Shown here one piece after another: positions 35,408 to 43,544 of a stretch of DNA of 46,406 nucleotides (position 1 is the stretch's first letter; every line of letters begins with the position of its first letter). The stretch is from the NCBI RefSeq assembly GCF_009296165.1, contig NZ_VUAZ01000085.1, positions 1-46,406 of the forward strand. The letters run 5' to 3'. A program made the position numbers and the translations under genes. The DNA is from Pseudomonas kitaguniensis (GTDB lineage Bacteria; Pseudomonadota; Gammaproteobacteria; Pseudomonadales; Pseudomonadaceae). The notes beneath the pieces were generated by a model, which was not told the origin of the DNA, made no database searches, and was given only the letters and a program-made list of their open reading frames with translations.

Positions 35408-36196
35408 CTACACGGCTCGGCGCTCGAGCAAACCGTCCTGCACCCACTGTTTCAGCCATGTAACCGCTTGCAGCGGTGCACCCTCTCCATAAGTGACTAG
35501 CAACTGCGCGCACAGTTCTGAAAAAGTCCAGCCGGTGGTCACCATTCCCGCAAGCGCGCAGGCTTCCAACGGTTCCAGGCTGCGGTAGTGGCACACGTTC
35601 TGGTGGCGCCAAACCAGGCAGATTTGCGCCTGCTCCAGCGCATGGCTGTTTGGGAAGTCCGACTCGTCCTTGCTCGCGCGCCAGATCGCCACGCTGTTGA
35701 ACTGGCAACGCGTCTGCTGCACCGAGGGCGCCAGCGTGACCTGCAGGCCCGGCCAGTCTTCAGGCGGCAGTTGCGCCATGTCATCCAAACTCAAAGGCTG
35801 CCCCTGCGGCGCATCGAACGCCAGGGTAAACGCCCACTCCAACCGCGCCAACTCGGCCAACGGCGCGCTCTGTTCTGCGACCAAATGCTCAACGATAAAC
35901 GCCGGGAACTGCTCACCGAACCAACGCAGGCTGTAATGGGCAGACGGGTAGCGGCGCACATAGGCTGCTGCCAGTAACGCGAACTCATCGTCGCCCAACC
36001 AGTACACAATGGCGCCGAAGTCATGCTGCAGCACTTCCCGCAGCCGCGATACATAGGCGTTGTGATAAATCGCCAGCCCCGCGGCCACATCCAACGTAGG
36101 GCCGCCCAGCAAAGTGGCAGCAAAGCTGCTGTTCACCACCGAGGGTTCAGATAACACATGCTGTTCAAAGGCCAACTGCCAATCGGTCAGGCGCAT
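35408..36196 (-). CDS. bufC: BufC/HvfC-like DUF2063 protein (RiPP maturation partner)
   Basis: 262-aa protein with an N-terminal DUF2063 DNA-binding-like domain (LTDWQLAFEQHVL, LAIYHNAYVSRLREVLQHDFGAIVYWLGDDEF) and a C-terminal domain ending QWVQDGLLERRAV. In bufferin and related pathways this protein recognises the precursor and presents it to the DUF692 enzyme. It overlaps bufB by 10 bases, implying stoichiometric translation. Its assignment rests on the order bufA-bufB-bufC and on the DUF2063 pattern. Confidence 0.87.
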   Translation of the reverse strand: MRLTDWQLAFEQHVLSEPSVVNSSFAATLLGGPTLDVAAGLAIYHNAYVSRLREVLQHDFGAIVYWLGDDEFALLAAAYVRRYPSAHYSLRWFGEQFPAFIVEHLVAEQSAPLAELARLEWAFTLAFDAPQGQPLSLDDMAQLPPEDWPGLQVTLAPSVQQTRCQFNSVAIWRASKDESDFPNSHALEQAQICLVWRHQNVCHYRSLEPLEACALAGMVTTGWTFSELCAQLLVTYGEGAPLQAVTWLKQWVQDGLLERRAV

Positions 36197-37032
36197 AACG
36201 AACGCCTGGCCAACGCAGTGGCACCCAACTCACGGGCTTTGCCCAGTTCGCCAAGCAGCTCTTCGAACGGCGGAAAACGGTCGTCACGCTCCAGCAGCGT
36301 CGACACCGGCCCCACATGCTCAAGCGTTTGTTGATAAAGCGCCCACACCGGGTCGCACACCGGGTGGTCATGCGTGTCGACCACGTAATCGCCGTAGTCC
36401 ATATGCCCGGCCAAATGCAGCTGGCGAATGCTTTCGCGCGGCAGGCTGCGAATGAACGTCCAGGCGTCAAAGCCATGATTACGCGCGCTGACATACACGT
36501 TGTTAACGTCCAGCAACAACTGGCACCCGGTGAGGTGGACCAGCGCATTGAGGAATTCCCACTCGGTGAACTCGTCAGCCTTGGCGCGCACATAGCTGGA
36601 GACATTTTCGAGCACCAACGGGCGCTGCAACACGTCCTGTACTTCAAGCACGCGGGCGGCCACGTGGTAGAGGCTCTCTTGGGTGTAAGGCAGCGGCAAC
36701 AAGTCATGCAACTGGTGCGCACTGCCACGGCTCCAGCACAGGTGGTCGGAAATCCACGCGGGCTTAATGCGTTCAGCGAGCTGTTTGATGTGTTTAAGGT
36801 AGTCGGTATCGAGGGCGTGCGGCCCACCGATAGACAGGGACACGCCGTGCATCACCAAGGGATAACGCTCGGCTATCGCGTCCAGGTAGTACAAGGCTTT
36901 GCCGCCTTGGACCAGATAATTTTCGGAGATCACTTCGAACCAATCCACGGCCGGCGATTGTTCAAGGATCTGCGGGTAATACTCACTGCGTAAACCCAGG
37001 CCGTAACCCAGACTTGGAAGGCAAGCGGACAT
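36187..37032 (-). CDS. bufB: BufB/HvfB-like DUF692 MNIO oxidative enzyme
   Basis: 281-aa TIM-barrel enzyme of the multinuclear non-haem iron family (MNIO, formerly DUF692), which oxidises cysteines of the precursor, giving thiooxazole-type groups in bufferins. Seen motifs are LGYGLGLRSEYYPQIL, FEVISENYL, MHGVSLSIGG, SDHLCW, ENVSSY, LLLDVNNVYVSARNHG and LHLAGHMDYGDYVVDTHDHPV, holding the His, Asp, Asn and Glu iron ligands. A GGAG ribosome-binding sequence precedes ATG 37032. It sits between the precursor gene and bufC. Confidence 0.9.
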   Translation of the reverse strand: MSACLPSLGYGLGLRSEYYPQILEQSPAVDWFEVISENYLVQGGKALYYLDAIAERYPLVMHGVSLSIGGPHALDTDYLKHIKQLAERIKPAWISDHLCWSRGSAHQLHDLLPLPYTQESLYHVAARVLEVQDVLQRPLVLENVSSYVRAKADEFTEWEFLNALVHLTGCQLLLDVNNVYVSARNHGFDAWTFIRSLPRESIRQLHLAGHMDYGDYVVDTHDHPVCDPVWALYQQTLEHVGPVSTLLERDDRFPPFEELLGELGKARELGATALARRSLCA

Positions 37033-37054
37033 CAGACACTCCAGGGCAAAGTGT

Positions 37055-37080
37055 CCGCAGCGGCGGGGCATCCGCTGCGG
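37055..37080 (-). terminator. Stem-loop between bufA2 and bufB (attenuator-like)
   Basis: CCGCAGCGG and CCGCTGCGG form a perfect nine-base stem around an eight-base loop, in the 65-base gap between the precursor and enzyme genes. No T-run follows. It likely stops part of the transcription or protects the bufA2 message, giving more precursor than enzyme. Confidence 0.6.
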
Positions 37081-37097
37081 TTGCACTCGGTTGCCGG

Positions 37098-37352
37098 TTA
37101 CTCGCCGACGGTACCGCCCGCCTTGGTGCAGGCATCCGCACTGGCCTGGATTTTGAAGCCCTGGCCTTTGCAAGCACCCAGACCTTTGCACGCATGGTCT
37201 TTGGTTTTGCAGTCGTTCTGGCCTTTGCACGCGGTGATGCCATAACAGTGCACAGCGGTATCAGCTGCTTGAGCCTGGGTGGCAACACCGGCAAACATAG
37301 TCGCGGCGGCCATTGCGAGAGCAGCACCAGCAGCAGCGGATTTAATCGTCAT
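37098..37352 (-). CDS. bufA2: BufA2-type bufferin precursor (periplasmic metallophore)
   Basis: 84-aa precursor with a cleavable signal peptide (ending QAQAA near residue 30) and a short Cys/Lys/Gly-rich mature peptide. Six Cys lie at 36, 42, 48, 55, 61 and 75; four of them are in evenly spaced CK units (ACKGQNDCK, ACKGLGACKGQG). Such peptides are oxidised by BufB/BufC and exported to bind copper; copper specificity here is taken from the family and not proven. ATG 37352 has GAGGAA seven bases upstream; ATG 37367 and GTG/ATG codons further up are less suitable. The upstream gap of 117 bases can hold its own promoter. Confidence 0.88.
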   Translation of the reverse strand: MTIKSAAAGAALAMAAATMFAGVATQAQAADTAVHCYGITACKGQNDCKTKDHACKGLGACKGQGFKIQASADACTKAGGTVGE

Positions 37353-37469
37353 TTTTGTATTCCTCATGATCAGTAGTGGAGCCGGTATGAACGGATTGTT
37401 CAGTCTCGACACACCACTAGAGTGAGGCCCCCGATTGGCGTTACAGCCGTGCGCGGTTATTTATGAAAA

Positions 37470-39356
37470 TTATTCCTCCAGCTTGAAAAGAGGTTCCTGA
37501 AAGCGCAGCAAACGCCCGGCATTACCCAGTACCAACAAGGTGCTGAGGTTATGCAGTACCGCCGCAATCATTGCACCTGCCGCCCCCAACCAGCCAAACG
37601 CTGCAAACACGACGATCGCCAACGTCCAGCCCAGACCAATGATCACATTGACCTGCAACGTGTGGCGGCACTGGCGACTCAAGCGCACACACGTGCCCAA
37701 GCGGCGCAAATCGCTGCCGATCAACACCACGTCCGCCGAGGCCAACGCGATGTCGGCACCGCCCGCGCCCATCGCCACGCCAACCACGCCCGCCTTGAGC
37801 GCCAGCGAGTCGTTGATGCCATCACCCACCACCATCGGCCGGAAGCCGCTGCCGATTTCCCCCAGCACGCGGTTGAGCTTGTCTTCCGGCAAGGCCTGCG
37901 CCTGGACGTCGCTGATGCCCACGTCCAGCGCCAGGCTGTCGGCCACACTTTGGCGGTCGCCGGTGAGCAGCACTTGCCGGCCCAGGCCCAAGTCCCGCAG
38001 CTCTTGCAGTGCCTGCCGCGCTTCCGGCTTGACGCTGTCAGCCAGCAACAGCCACGCAAGGAATTGCCCATTCAACGCCAGCCCGGCAATCGGGCCGTCG
38101 TGTTCAGGCACAGCGCTGCTGACGATGCCTAACTGCTCGAACAACTCCGGGCGCCCCAGCGCTGCCTCGCCCTGTTCGGTCTGCGCCACCACGCCAAGGC
38201 CTTGGCGCTCGCGAATGTCGGTCAGCTCGAGCAGTTGTTCTTGCGTCGCCAAGCCCGCCAGTGCGCGGCTGACCGGGTGGCTGCTGGCCGAACCAAGGCT
38301 TGCCGCCAGGTTCAACAACGCCTGTTGGTCTGGCAAAGCGGTTTCGATGGACTGCAAACGCAGGGTGCCAAACGTCAGCGTGCCGGTCTTGTCGACCACC
38401 AATGACGTCAGGTCCGCCAGCTCCTCCAGAAACGCCGAGCTGCGAATCAAAATCCCGTGCCGCGCCGCCACTGCAATCCCGGCAATCGCCGTGGCCGGTG
38501 CCGACAGCACCAATGCACACGGGCACGCCGCCACCAGCACGGCGAGCATCGCCTGCGCGTCATTGGTCACAAACCAGGTCACCGCCGCCAGAAACAACAC
38601 CAGCACCATATAGCTGCCGGCATAGCGCTCCAGCAGCCGCGTGATGGGCGGCTTGGAGCGTTCGGCGTTCTGCATCAACGCGATGACTTTGCCCAGCGTC
38701 GACTCATCACCCGTGCGCGTCACCTGCAGGCGCAGCACACCGTCGAGGTTAATCGCCCCGCCGAATACCTGCACACCCACACTGGCTTCCAGCGGCACCG
38801 ACTCGCCGGTAATCGGCGCCGTGTCCAGGCTGGCCTGGCCCGACAGCACCACGCCATCGGCGGGCACGCGGTCACCGGCACGCACTTCGACGATGTCGCC
38901 GGTGCTCAGCGTGCCGTTATCCACTTCCACAATGCTGCCATCAGCCTGCACCCGCCGCGCATGGCTGCGTGTCAGCTTGCCGAGTGCATGGATCGCTTCC
39001 TGCGAGCCGATCACGCTGCGCTCTTCCAGCACGTGGCCAAAAATCATGATGATCGGCAGCAACGCGGCGGTCAGCAGGTCGCCCGTGGCCCACGCGCCAA
39101 TCATCGCCAGGGCGATCAATTGGTCGGTGATGCCGTGCAGGCTCGGGTAGCGCAGGCTGTACCAGGCCGAGCGCATCACCGGCACCGCCACCAGCAACGA
39201 CGCCACGCCCAGCAGCAACTGGCTGACCCCGCTCTGGTCCGGCGCCAGCCAGCGCCACACCAGGCCCAATACCAATAAACCCAAGGCCAGCATGGCCAAG
39301 GTCAATTGCCGGGCAGCACTGCGCTGTTCGGCTGATGTCAGCATGGGCGCGCTCAT
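37470..39356 (-). CDS. Heavy-metal P1B-type ATPase
   Basis: 628-aa inner-membrane ATPase moving a transition metal out of the cytoplasm. Seen in order: membrane segments from residue 17, TGES actuator loop (183-186), CPC metal site (278-280), DKTGT phosphorylation site (Asp322), HP motif (360-361), GDGIND (511-516) and a final membrane segment with LHNLST (601-606). No N-terminal metal-binding domain is present. The CPC motif alone fits Zn/Cd or Cu; the HNxST segment recalls CtpC-like ATPases linked to Mn or Zn. It follows three SPFH genes on the same strand, and AGGGAG precedes ATG 39356. Substrate unknown, zinc favoured by context. Confidence 0.9.
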   Translation of the reverse strand: MSAPMLTSAEQRSAARQLTLAMLALGLLVLGLVWRWLAPDQSGVSQLLLGVASLLVAVPVMRSAWYSLRYPSLHGITDQLIALAMIGAWATGDLLTAALLPIIMIFGHVLEERSVIGSQEAIHALGKLTRSHARRVQADGSIVEVDNGTLSTGDIVEVRAGDRVPADGVVLSGQASLDTAPITGESVPLEASVGVQVFGGAINLDGVLRLQVTRTGDESTLGKVIALMQNAERSKPPITRLLERYAGSYMVLVLFLAAVTWFVTNDAQAMLAVLVAACPCALVLSAPATAIAGIAVAARHGILIRSSAFLEELADLTSLVVDKTGTLTFGTLRLQSIETALPDQQALLNLAASLGSASSHPVSRALAGLATQEQLLELTDIRERQGLGVVAQTEQGEAALGRPELFEQLGIVSSAVPEHDGPIAGLALNGQFLAWLLLADSVKPEARQALQELRDLGLGRQVLLTGDRQSVADSLALDVGISDVQAQALPEDKLNRVLGEIGSGFRPMVVGDGINDSLALKAGVVGVAMGAGGADIALASADVVLIGSDLRRLGTCVRLSRQCRHTLQVNVIIGLGWTLAIVVFAAFGWLGAAGAMIAAVLHNLSTLLVLGNAGRLLRFQEPLFKLEE

Positions 39357-39375
39357 TGTTCGGCTCCCTGAATGA

Positions 39376-40385
39376 TCAAGCGGGAGTCGTCTTTAGGGTC
39401 GACGTGGTAACGGAACCGGCCTGGCCGAGAATTTTCGGCAAGCGCTCGCGGTACAGACGTTGCAGCAAACCCGGGTCTTTGACCTGCGCCAGGCTGGCAA
39501 CCGTGGCGGTTTGCGCTTGGGCATTGGCCAGACGTTCGCTGGCCTGGGCGTGGGCGACTTGCACCAGGCGGTCGGCCTGCTGGTTCGCGGTTTGAGTGAG
39601 TTTTTCTGCTTCGGTACGAGCATTCGCCACCGCTTTATCGGCTTGCTGGCTGGCGGTCAGCACGGCGTTGAAGGCATTCACCGCCGGGCCCGGCAGGCTC
39701 GATTGCACGTCGACACGGTCGACTTCGATGCCCAGCCCCAAACCGCTGGAGGCCAACTCGGCCAGGCGCTTGTTAATGCCTTGCACCAGATCACCGCGCA
39801 AACGCTCACGGCGCTCGGCGGCGCGGTTGTCAGTACCGATCAATTCCGGGCGCGCCACCAGAATCGTGTCCAGGTCCCGCGCTGCGTGAGGGCCACGGCA
39901 CTGCGCGTCACCAGTCGGTCCAACGCCGGCAGTACATGCTCGCCCTGCAGCACAAATGCGTAGGGCTCGGTGACCTTATAGAACACCCGCACATCCAGTT
40001 GCACCACACCGGCATCGCCCGTCAGCAGGTAACCGGAACCGGCCAGCGCATCGCTCAATGGCGCGGCAAAACTGGCGACACGGTCGGCCTGCGTCGCCGC
40101 GTCGGAACGCAGCAGGTTCTGCACCCGGCGCTCGATCACGCGGTCCGCCGCCGGCAACAGCACGACTTGCTCGAACGGCTGCGGCCACGCCAGCAACAAC
40201 CCGGCGTTTTGAATGCGGTCCAAGGCCCCGAAATGCAACACCACCGCGCGGTTTTGCGGGTCGATCTGGCGCACATTGGAAAACGCCCAAGCCAAGGCCG
40301 CCAACACCGTCACCGCATACAGCGCCAGGAAGGTCAGGCGCCCGGCCTGAATCCATGGGCTGTCCGGGTCGTCACGCGTGGTCAT
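39376..40385 (-). pseudogene. SPFH/HflC-like membrane protein, frameshifted
   Basis: N-terminal membrane segment (LTFLALYAVTVLAALAWAF) and the start of a band-7/SPFH domain (RQIDPQNRAVVLHFGALDRIQNAGLLLAWPQPFEQVVLLP). The frame breaks near 39885-39895: the first part runs on to a stop at 39840-39842, whereas the homologous sequence continues one base off as DLDTILVARPELIG and ends at 39376 after a helical region (RTEAEKLTQTANQQADRLV). Adding one base gives 336 aa, a normal HflC length. It overlaps the previous SPFH gene by ATGA. If real, the cell would make only the N-terminal 180 residues. Confidence 0.8.
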
Positions 40386-41374
40386 GGCTGAACGTCCTTC
40401 GGCCCGTCCACCAACGCGCGAAATGGCGCGGCGTCAGTGCGCAGGATGATCTTGGTCCCCGGCGTGACCACCGTGCCCAAGGTGTCGAGCGAGCGCAGCA
40501 GGTTGTACAGCTGAGGATTGCCCGCGTAGGCGCGCCCATAAATTTGCGCCGCTTCAACCCGCGATTGCGCTTCGATTGCGGCGGCTTTCACCGTGGCATC
40601 GGCTTGCACAATGCGCGCATCCCGCTCGGCGGCCGAGCGGATCTGCGCCGCTTCGCGCTTGCCCACGGCAGTGCGTTCGGTGGCGATGGTTTCGCGCTCG
40701 GCACGCATGCGGTCGACGGTGGCGGTGAGGGTCACCGACGGCAAGGTCAGCCGCTCAACGCCCACTTGCGCCACACGTACGCCATAGGTGGTGAGCAATT
40801 GTTGATCAATTTGCTGACGCAACTGCGCCTCAAAATCGGCGATGCGCACTTGGCTGGCGTCGGTGTTGATCAGGCTGGACAGGTCGAAGCTGGCGGCTGT
40901 GGTTTCCAGCGCCGAGCCAACGAAGGTGCGAATCTGCCGCGCAGCTTCATCCGGCTGGTTCTGCACCGCGCGCATAAAACGCTGCACATTGTCGGCGTCG
41001 CCCTGCACCTGCCACGCCACGTAGGCCTGCACGATGATCCGCAGGCCGTCACGTGTGCCCACATCCTGCAAGCCGCTGGACGTGGTGCGCAGGCGCAGGT
41101 CCACCGGGATCGCCGCTTCGAACGGCGCCGGCCAACGCCAGCCCAGGCCTGGCGCCAGCAGCACCCGCGACGGGTTGCCGAAGCGGGTAATCACCGTGGC
41201 CTCACCGGAACGTACCTGCACCAAGCTCGCCGCCGCCACTGCAAACAGCACCAGCAACAGCGCCCAGGCCATGCGCCGCCAAGGGAATGGAGCGGCGACG
41301 TGCTCATCACCAGGGTGGTGGTGGCCGTGATGATGGTGATGCGCGTGATGATGGTCGTGAGAATGAGCGCTCAA
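40382..41374 (-). CDS. SPFH/HflC-like membrane protein with histidine-rich N-terminus
   Basis: 330-aa single-pass SPFH (band 7) protein related to HflC. The first 25 residues contain 14 His (HSHDHHHAHHHHHGHHH core), then a membrane helix (MAWALLLVLFAVAAASLVQV), the SPFH domain (GEATVITRFGNPSRVLLAPGLGWRWPAPF) and a coiled coil (RMRAERETIATERTAVGKREA). The His-rich tail resembles zinc-binding tails. The start is TTG 41374, supported by AAGGAG eight bases upstream. HflK/HflC normally control FtsH; this set stands next to a metal ATPase instead of the hflX-hflK-hflC locus. Confidence 0.88.
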   Translation of the reverse strand: MSAHSHDHHHAHHHHHGHHHPGDEHVAAPFPWRRMAWALLLVLFAVAAASLVQVRSGEATVITRFGNPSRVLLAPGLGWRWPAPFEAAIPVDLRLRTTSSGLQDVGTRDGLRIIVQAYVAWQVQGDADNVQRFMRAVQNQPDEAARQIRTFVGSALETTAASFDLSSLINTDASQVRIADFEAQLRQQIDQQLLTTYGVRVAQVGVERLTLPSVTLTATVDRMRAERETIATERTAVGKREAAQIRSAAERDARIVQADATVKAAAIEAQSRVEAAQIYGRAYAGNPQLYNLLRSLDTLGTVVTPGTKIILRTDAAPFRALVDGPKDVQP

Positions 41375-41386
41375 CAGACAGACTCC

Positions 41387-43312
41387 TTATTGAACGGCTT
41401 TAGGCGGCGCCATGGGATCGGCCGGCAAGGTAAAAGAACGCAGATCAATCGTCGGCGCGCCATCGGCGCCCAAACGGTGATCCAGAATAAGCAGTTTGGC
41501 GTGGGCCAAGCCTTGGCTCAGTTGGCCGAAATACTGTTCCAGCAAAAAGGCTTGGCCAGCCGCGGCGTAGGCCTTTTGTTCGGCGCTAAAACGCAGGTCA
41601 GCCGCTTGCGCGCCAGCATTCACTTCGCGTGCGCCGGCCAGCGCCTGGTCGCGCGCGGTGCTGGCTTGCAATAAGGCTTGGTTGGTTTGCTCACTGGCGG
41701 CACCGCGCTCACGCGAGATCAGCGCCTGGGCGCCAATCTGCGCAGCCTGCACGGCGTGATAAGCGTTGGCGGCGCCGGCCGGTGGGTGAATGGCTTCCAC
41801 CACCGTGGCCAGAATTTCTACACCGCTGTCGAGTTTTTGCAGGTCCGCCTGCACCGCTCGGCCAACCTCGTCAGCCAAGCGCGTGCGTTGTTCGCCGAGC
41901 AATTGGTCAAGGGTGCGCGACGCAAAGTCGTGCACCAGAATGCGGCTGGCGGTGCTGCGAATCAGCGTCGGTACATCCGCGCTGTTGTACGTGGCGGCGA
42001 GCGCGGCCTGGTCGGTGAGGCCGATGCGGTAGACGAAACGCACGTCCATATTGACGATTTGGAAGCTCTGCTTGTCGCCACTGCTACTGGCAATTACTTG
42101 GGATTTTTCGTTCACATGGCTGGCGTCCCACAACCGATTGGCGATCAGCGGCGCCGGGCCTTCAGCAGTCGCCAGCTCCGTCGCGGCAGCCTCGCTGACA
42201 CTGGTAGCGAGTTCATGCACCACGCCGTTTTCCACGTTTAACACGCGACCCAAAGGCCATGGCAGCCCGGCATGCAGGCCAGGGCCGAAGACTTCCACCG
42301 GCTTGCCAAAACGCTCATAAATCCCACGGCCTTGCAGGGGCACTTCGTGCACGCCGGTCAGCGCCCAGCCTACGGCCAGCACCACCAACAGCACCGGCAG
42401 GAATGCCCGGCGCATGTAGGTGAACGCCCATATCTGCCGCAAATCGATGCCGAAGCGGTTATGCAATTCATGCTGCAGCGCCAGCAACGGTTGTGGCGGC
42501 CAGCGCAGCAGCCCGGCGATAAAGCTTTGCGCCATCAAGCGTGGTTCAAGGCGCGGCTGGCGCGGGCTGAACAGTGACAGCGCGGCCCTTAACAGGAACT
42601 CCAGCGCCACCAGCGCGGGCAATAACCCGATCAGTGTTGCCAAGCGCAGCGGCCAAACGGATTGCTCACCGGCAAACAGCAAGCAGACCGCGCTGACCAC
42701 CAGGCACACAATCGCCACTCGGCTCAGTTGCGCCAACGGCGAGGCTTCCGGCCATTGGGCGGCGGTTTCCTGAGCCAGACGGCGCTCAAATACCAGCAAG
42801 CCAAACGCCAAGGCCAGGGCCAGCGCGGCGCCGATGCTTGCAGACTGGCCAACCGCCGCCGCCGGCAAGGCCAGGTTCCAGAACTCGATAATGCTGACCA
42901 ACGCGAGCAACGACCAACCGCCGAGCCACAGCACCGGCGCGCCAATCTGTGCCAACACACGGCTGCCGAAACGTCCGGCAAAACGCGCGTAACCGCCCGT
43001 GTCTTCAAGTGGCTGTTCGATCAATTCAGGCGCAGGCCCTTCCAGCGCCTGAGCGCGCCAATCGGCGACCCACCACGCGGACTGCAACCCGGCCACCAAC
43101 ACCAACAAGGCCGAGGCACAATTGATCAGCACCACCGGCCAGATCGACAATGGCGCAAACAGCGCGACAAACAAGGCCAACACCCAGCCGCTAACGGCCA
43201 GGGCAGTCAGGCTGATGCCGGCTTGCCGCAATCGACGGGCATGGAACACTCCTTGCTGAAAACGCGGCAGGCCTTCAATTGAGGCGCCGTCAGCTTCTAA
43301 ATCCACTTGCAT
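41387..43312 (-). CDS. SPFH/HflK-like protein with a multi-spanning N-terminal domain
   Basis: 641 aa. The N-terminal ~330 residues have about six to seven hydrophobic segments (ISLTALAVSGWVLALFVALF; WPVVLINCASALLVLVAGL; LVSIIEFWNLALPAAAV), which ordinary HflK lacks. Then come a further membrane helix (RAFLPVLLVVLAVGWAL) and an SPFH domain (VPLQGRGIYERFGKPVEVFGPGLHAGLPWPLGRVL) with a coiled-coil C-terminus. ATG 43312 is chosen because upstream sequence would cover the promoter region. First gene of a run with the two other SPFH genes and the P1B ATPase, 28 bases from a Zur-like site. Confidence 0.85.
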   Translation of the reverse strand: MQVDLEADGASIEGLPRFQQGVFHARRLRQAGISLTALAVSGWVLALFVALFAPLSIWPVVLINCASALLVLVAGLQSAWWVADWRAQALEGPAPELIEQPLEDTGGYARFAGRFGSRVLAQIGAPVLWLGGWSLLALVSIIEFWNLALPAAAVGQSASIGAALALALAFGLLVFERRLAQETAAQWPEASPLAQLSRVAIVCLVVSAVCLLFAGEQSVWPLRLATLIGLLPALVALEFLLRAALSLFSPRQPRLEPRLMAQSFIAGLLRWPPQPLLALQHELHNRFGIDLRQIWAFTYMRRAFLPVLLVVLAVGWALTGVHEVPLQGRGIYERFGKPVEVFGPGLHAGLPWPLGRVLNVENGVVHELATSVSEAAATELATAEGPAPLIANRLWDASHVNEKSQVIASSSGDKQSFQIVNMDVRFVYRIGLTDQAALAATYNSADVPTLIRSTASRILVHDFASRTLDQLLGEQRTRLADEVGRAVQADLQKLDSGVEILATVVEAIHPPAGAANAYHAVQAAQIGAQALISRERGAASEQTNQALLQASTARDQALAGAREVNAGAQAADLRFSAEQKAYAAAGQAFLLEQYFGQLSQGLAHAKLLILDHRLGADGAPTIDLRSFTLPADPMAPPKAVQ

Positions 43313-43340
43313 CCACTCAACGCCCGCTTGCAAACAATTG

Positions 43341-43353
43341 GTTACGATATAAC
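43341..43353 (-). promoter_or_regulatory. Degenerate Zur-like site upstream of the SPFH/ATPase run
   Basis: GTTACGATATAAC matches 11 of 13 positions of Zur box 2, with one half-site (TATAAC) perfect. It is 28 bases before the first SPFH gene, close to the 31-32 bases found for the two strong boxes. Only this spacing and partial match support it. Confidence 0.5.
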
Positions 43354-43544
43354 ACGCAGCGTGAAATTTTTGTTCGATAGCAACCGTTTGAGTACTGCAC
43401 AGATCGCCCGCATTTAATCGGCTGCGCTTCCATGAGCGTGACGACACCCCCAGAAACACGAGCCATCACTGGTGCAGGCACGGATTAGTCGGCACACTCC
43501 GAGGAGTATTTCGCGGGTCCACGGACAAGGAAGCGTCACCTCCC

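Noticed and set aside
37353..37469. ECF-sigma type promoter for bufA2
   Set aside because: A TGTAAC sequence lies in a suitable place on the minus strand, but no convincing matching -10 element could be identified.
40058..41674. Plus-strand open frame of 538 codons
   Set aside because: Lies opposite three SPFH genes with clear domain motifs and itself has none.
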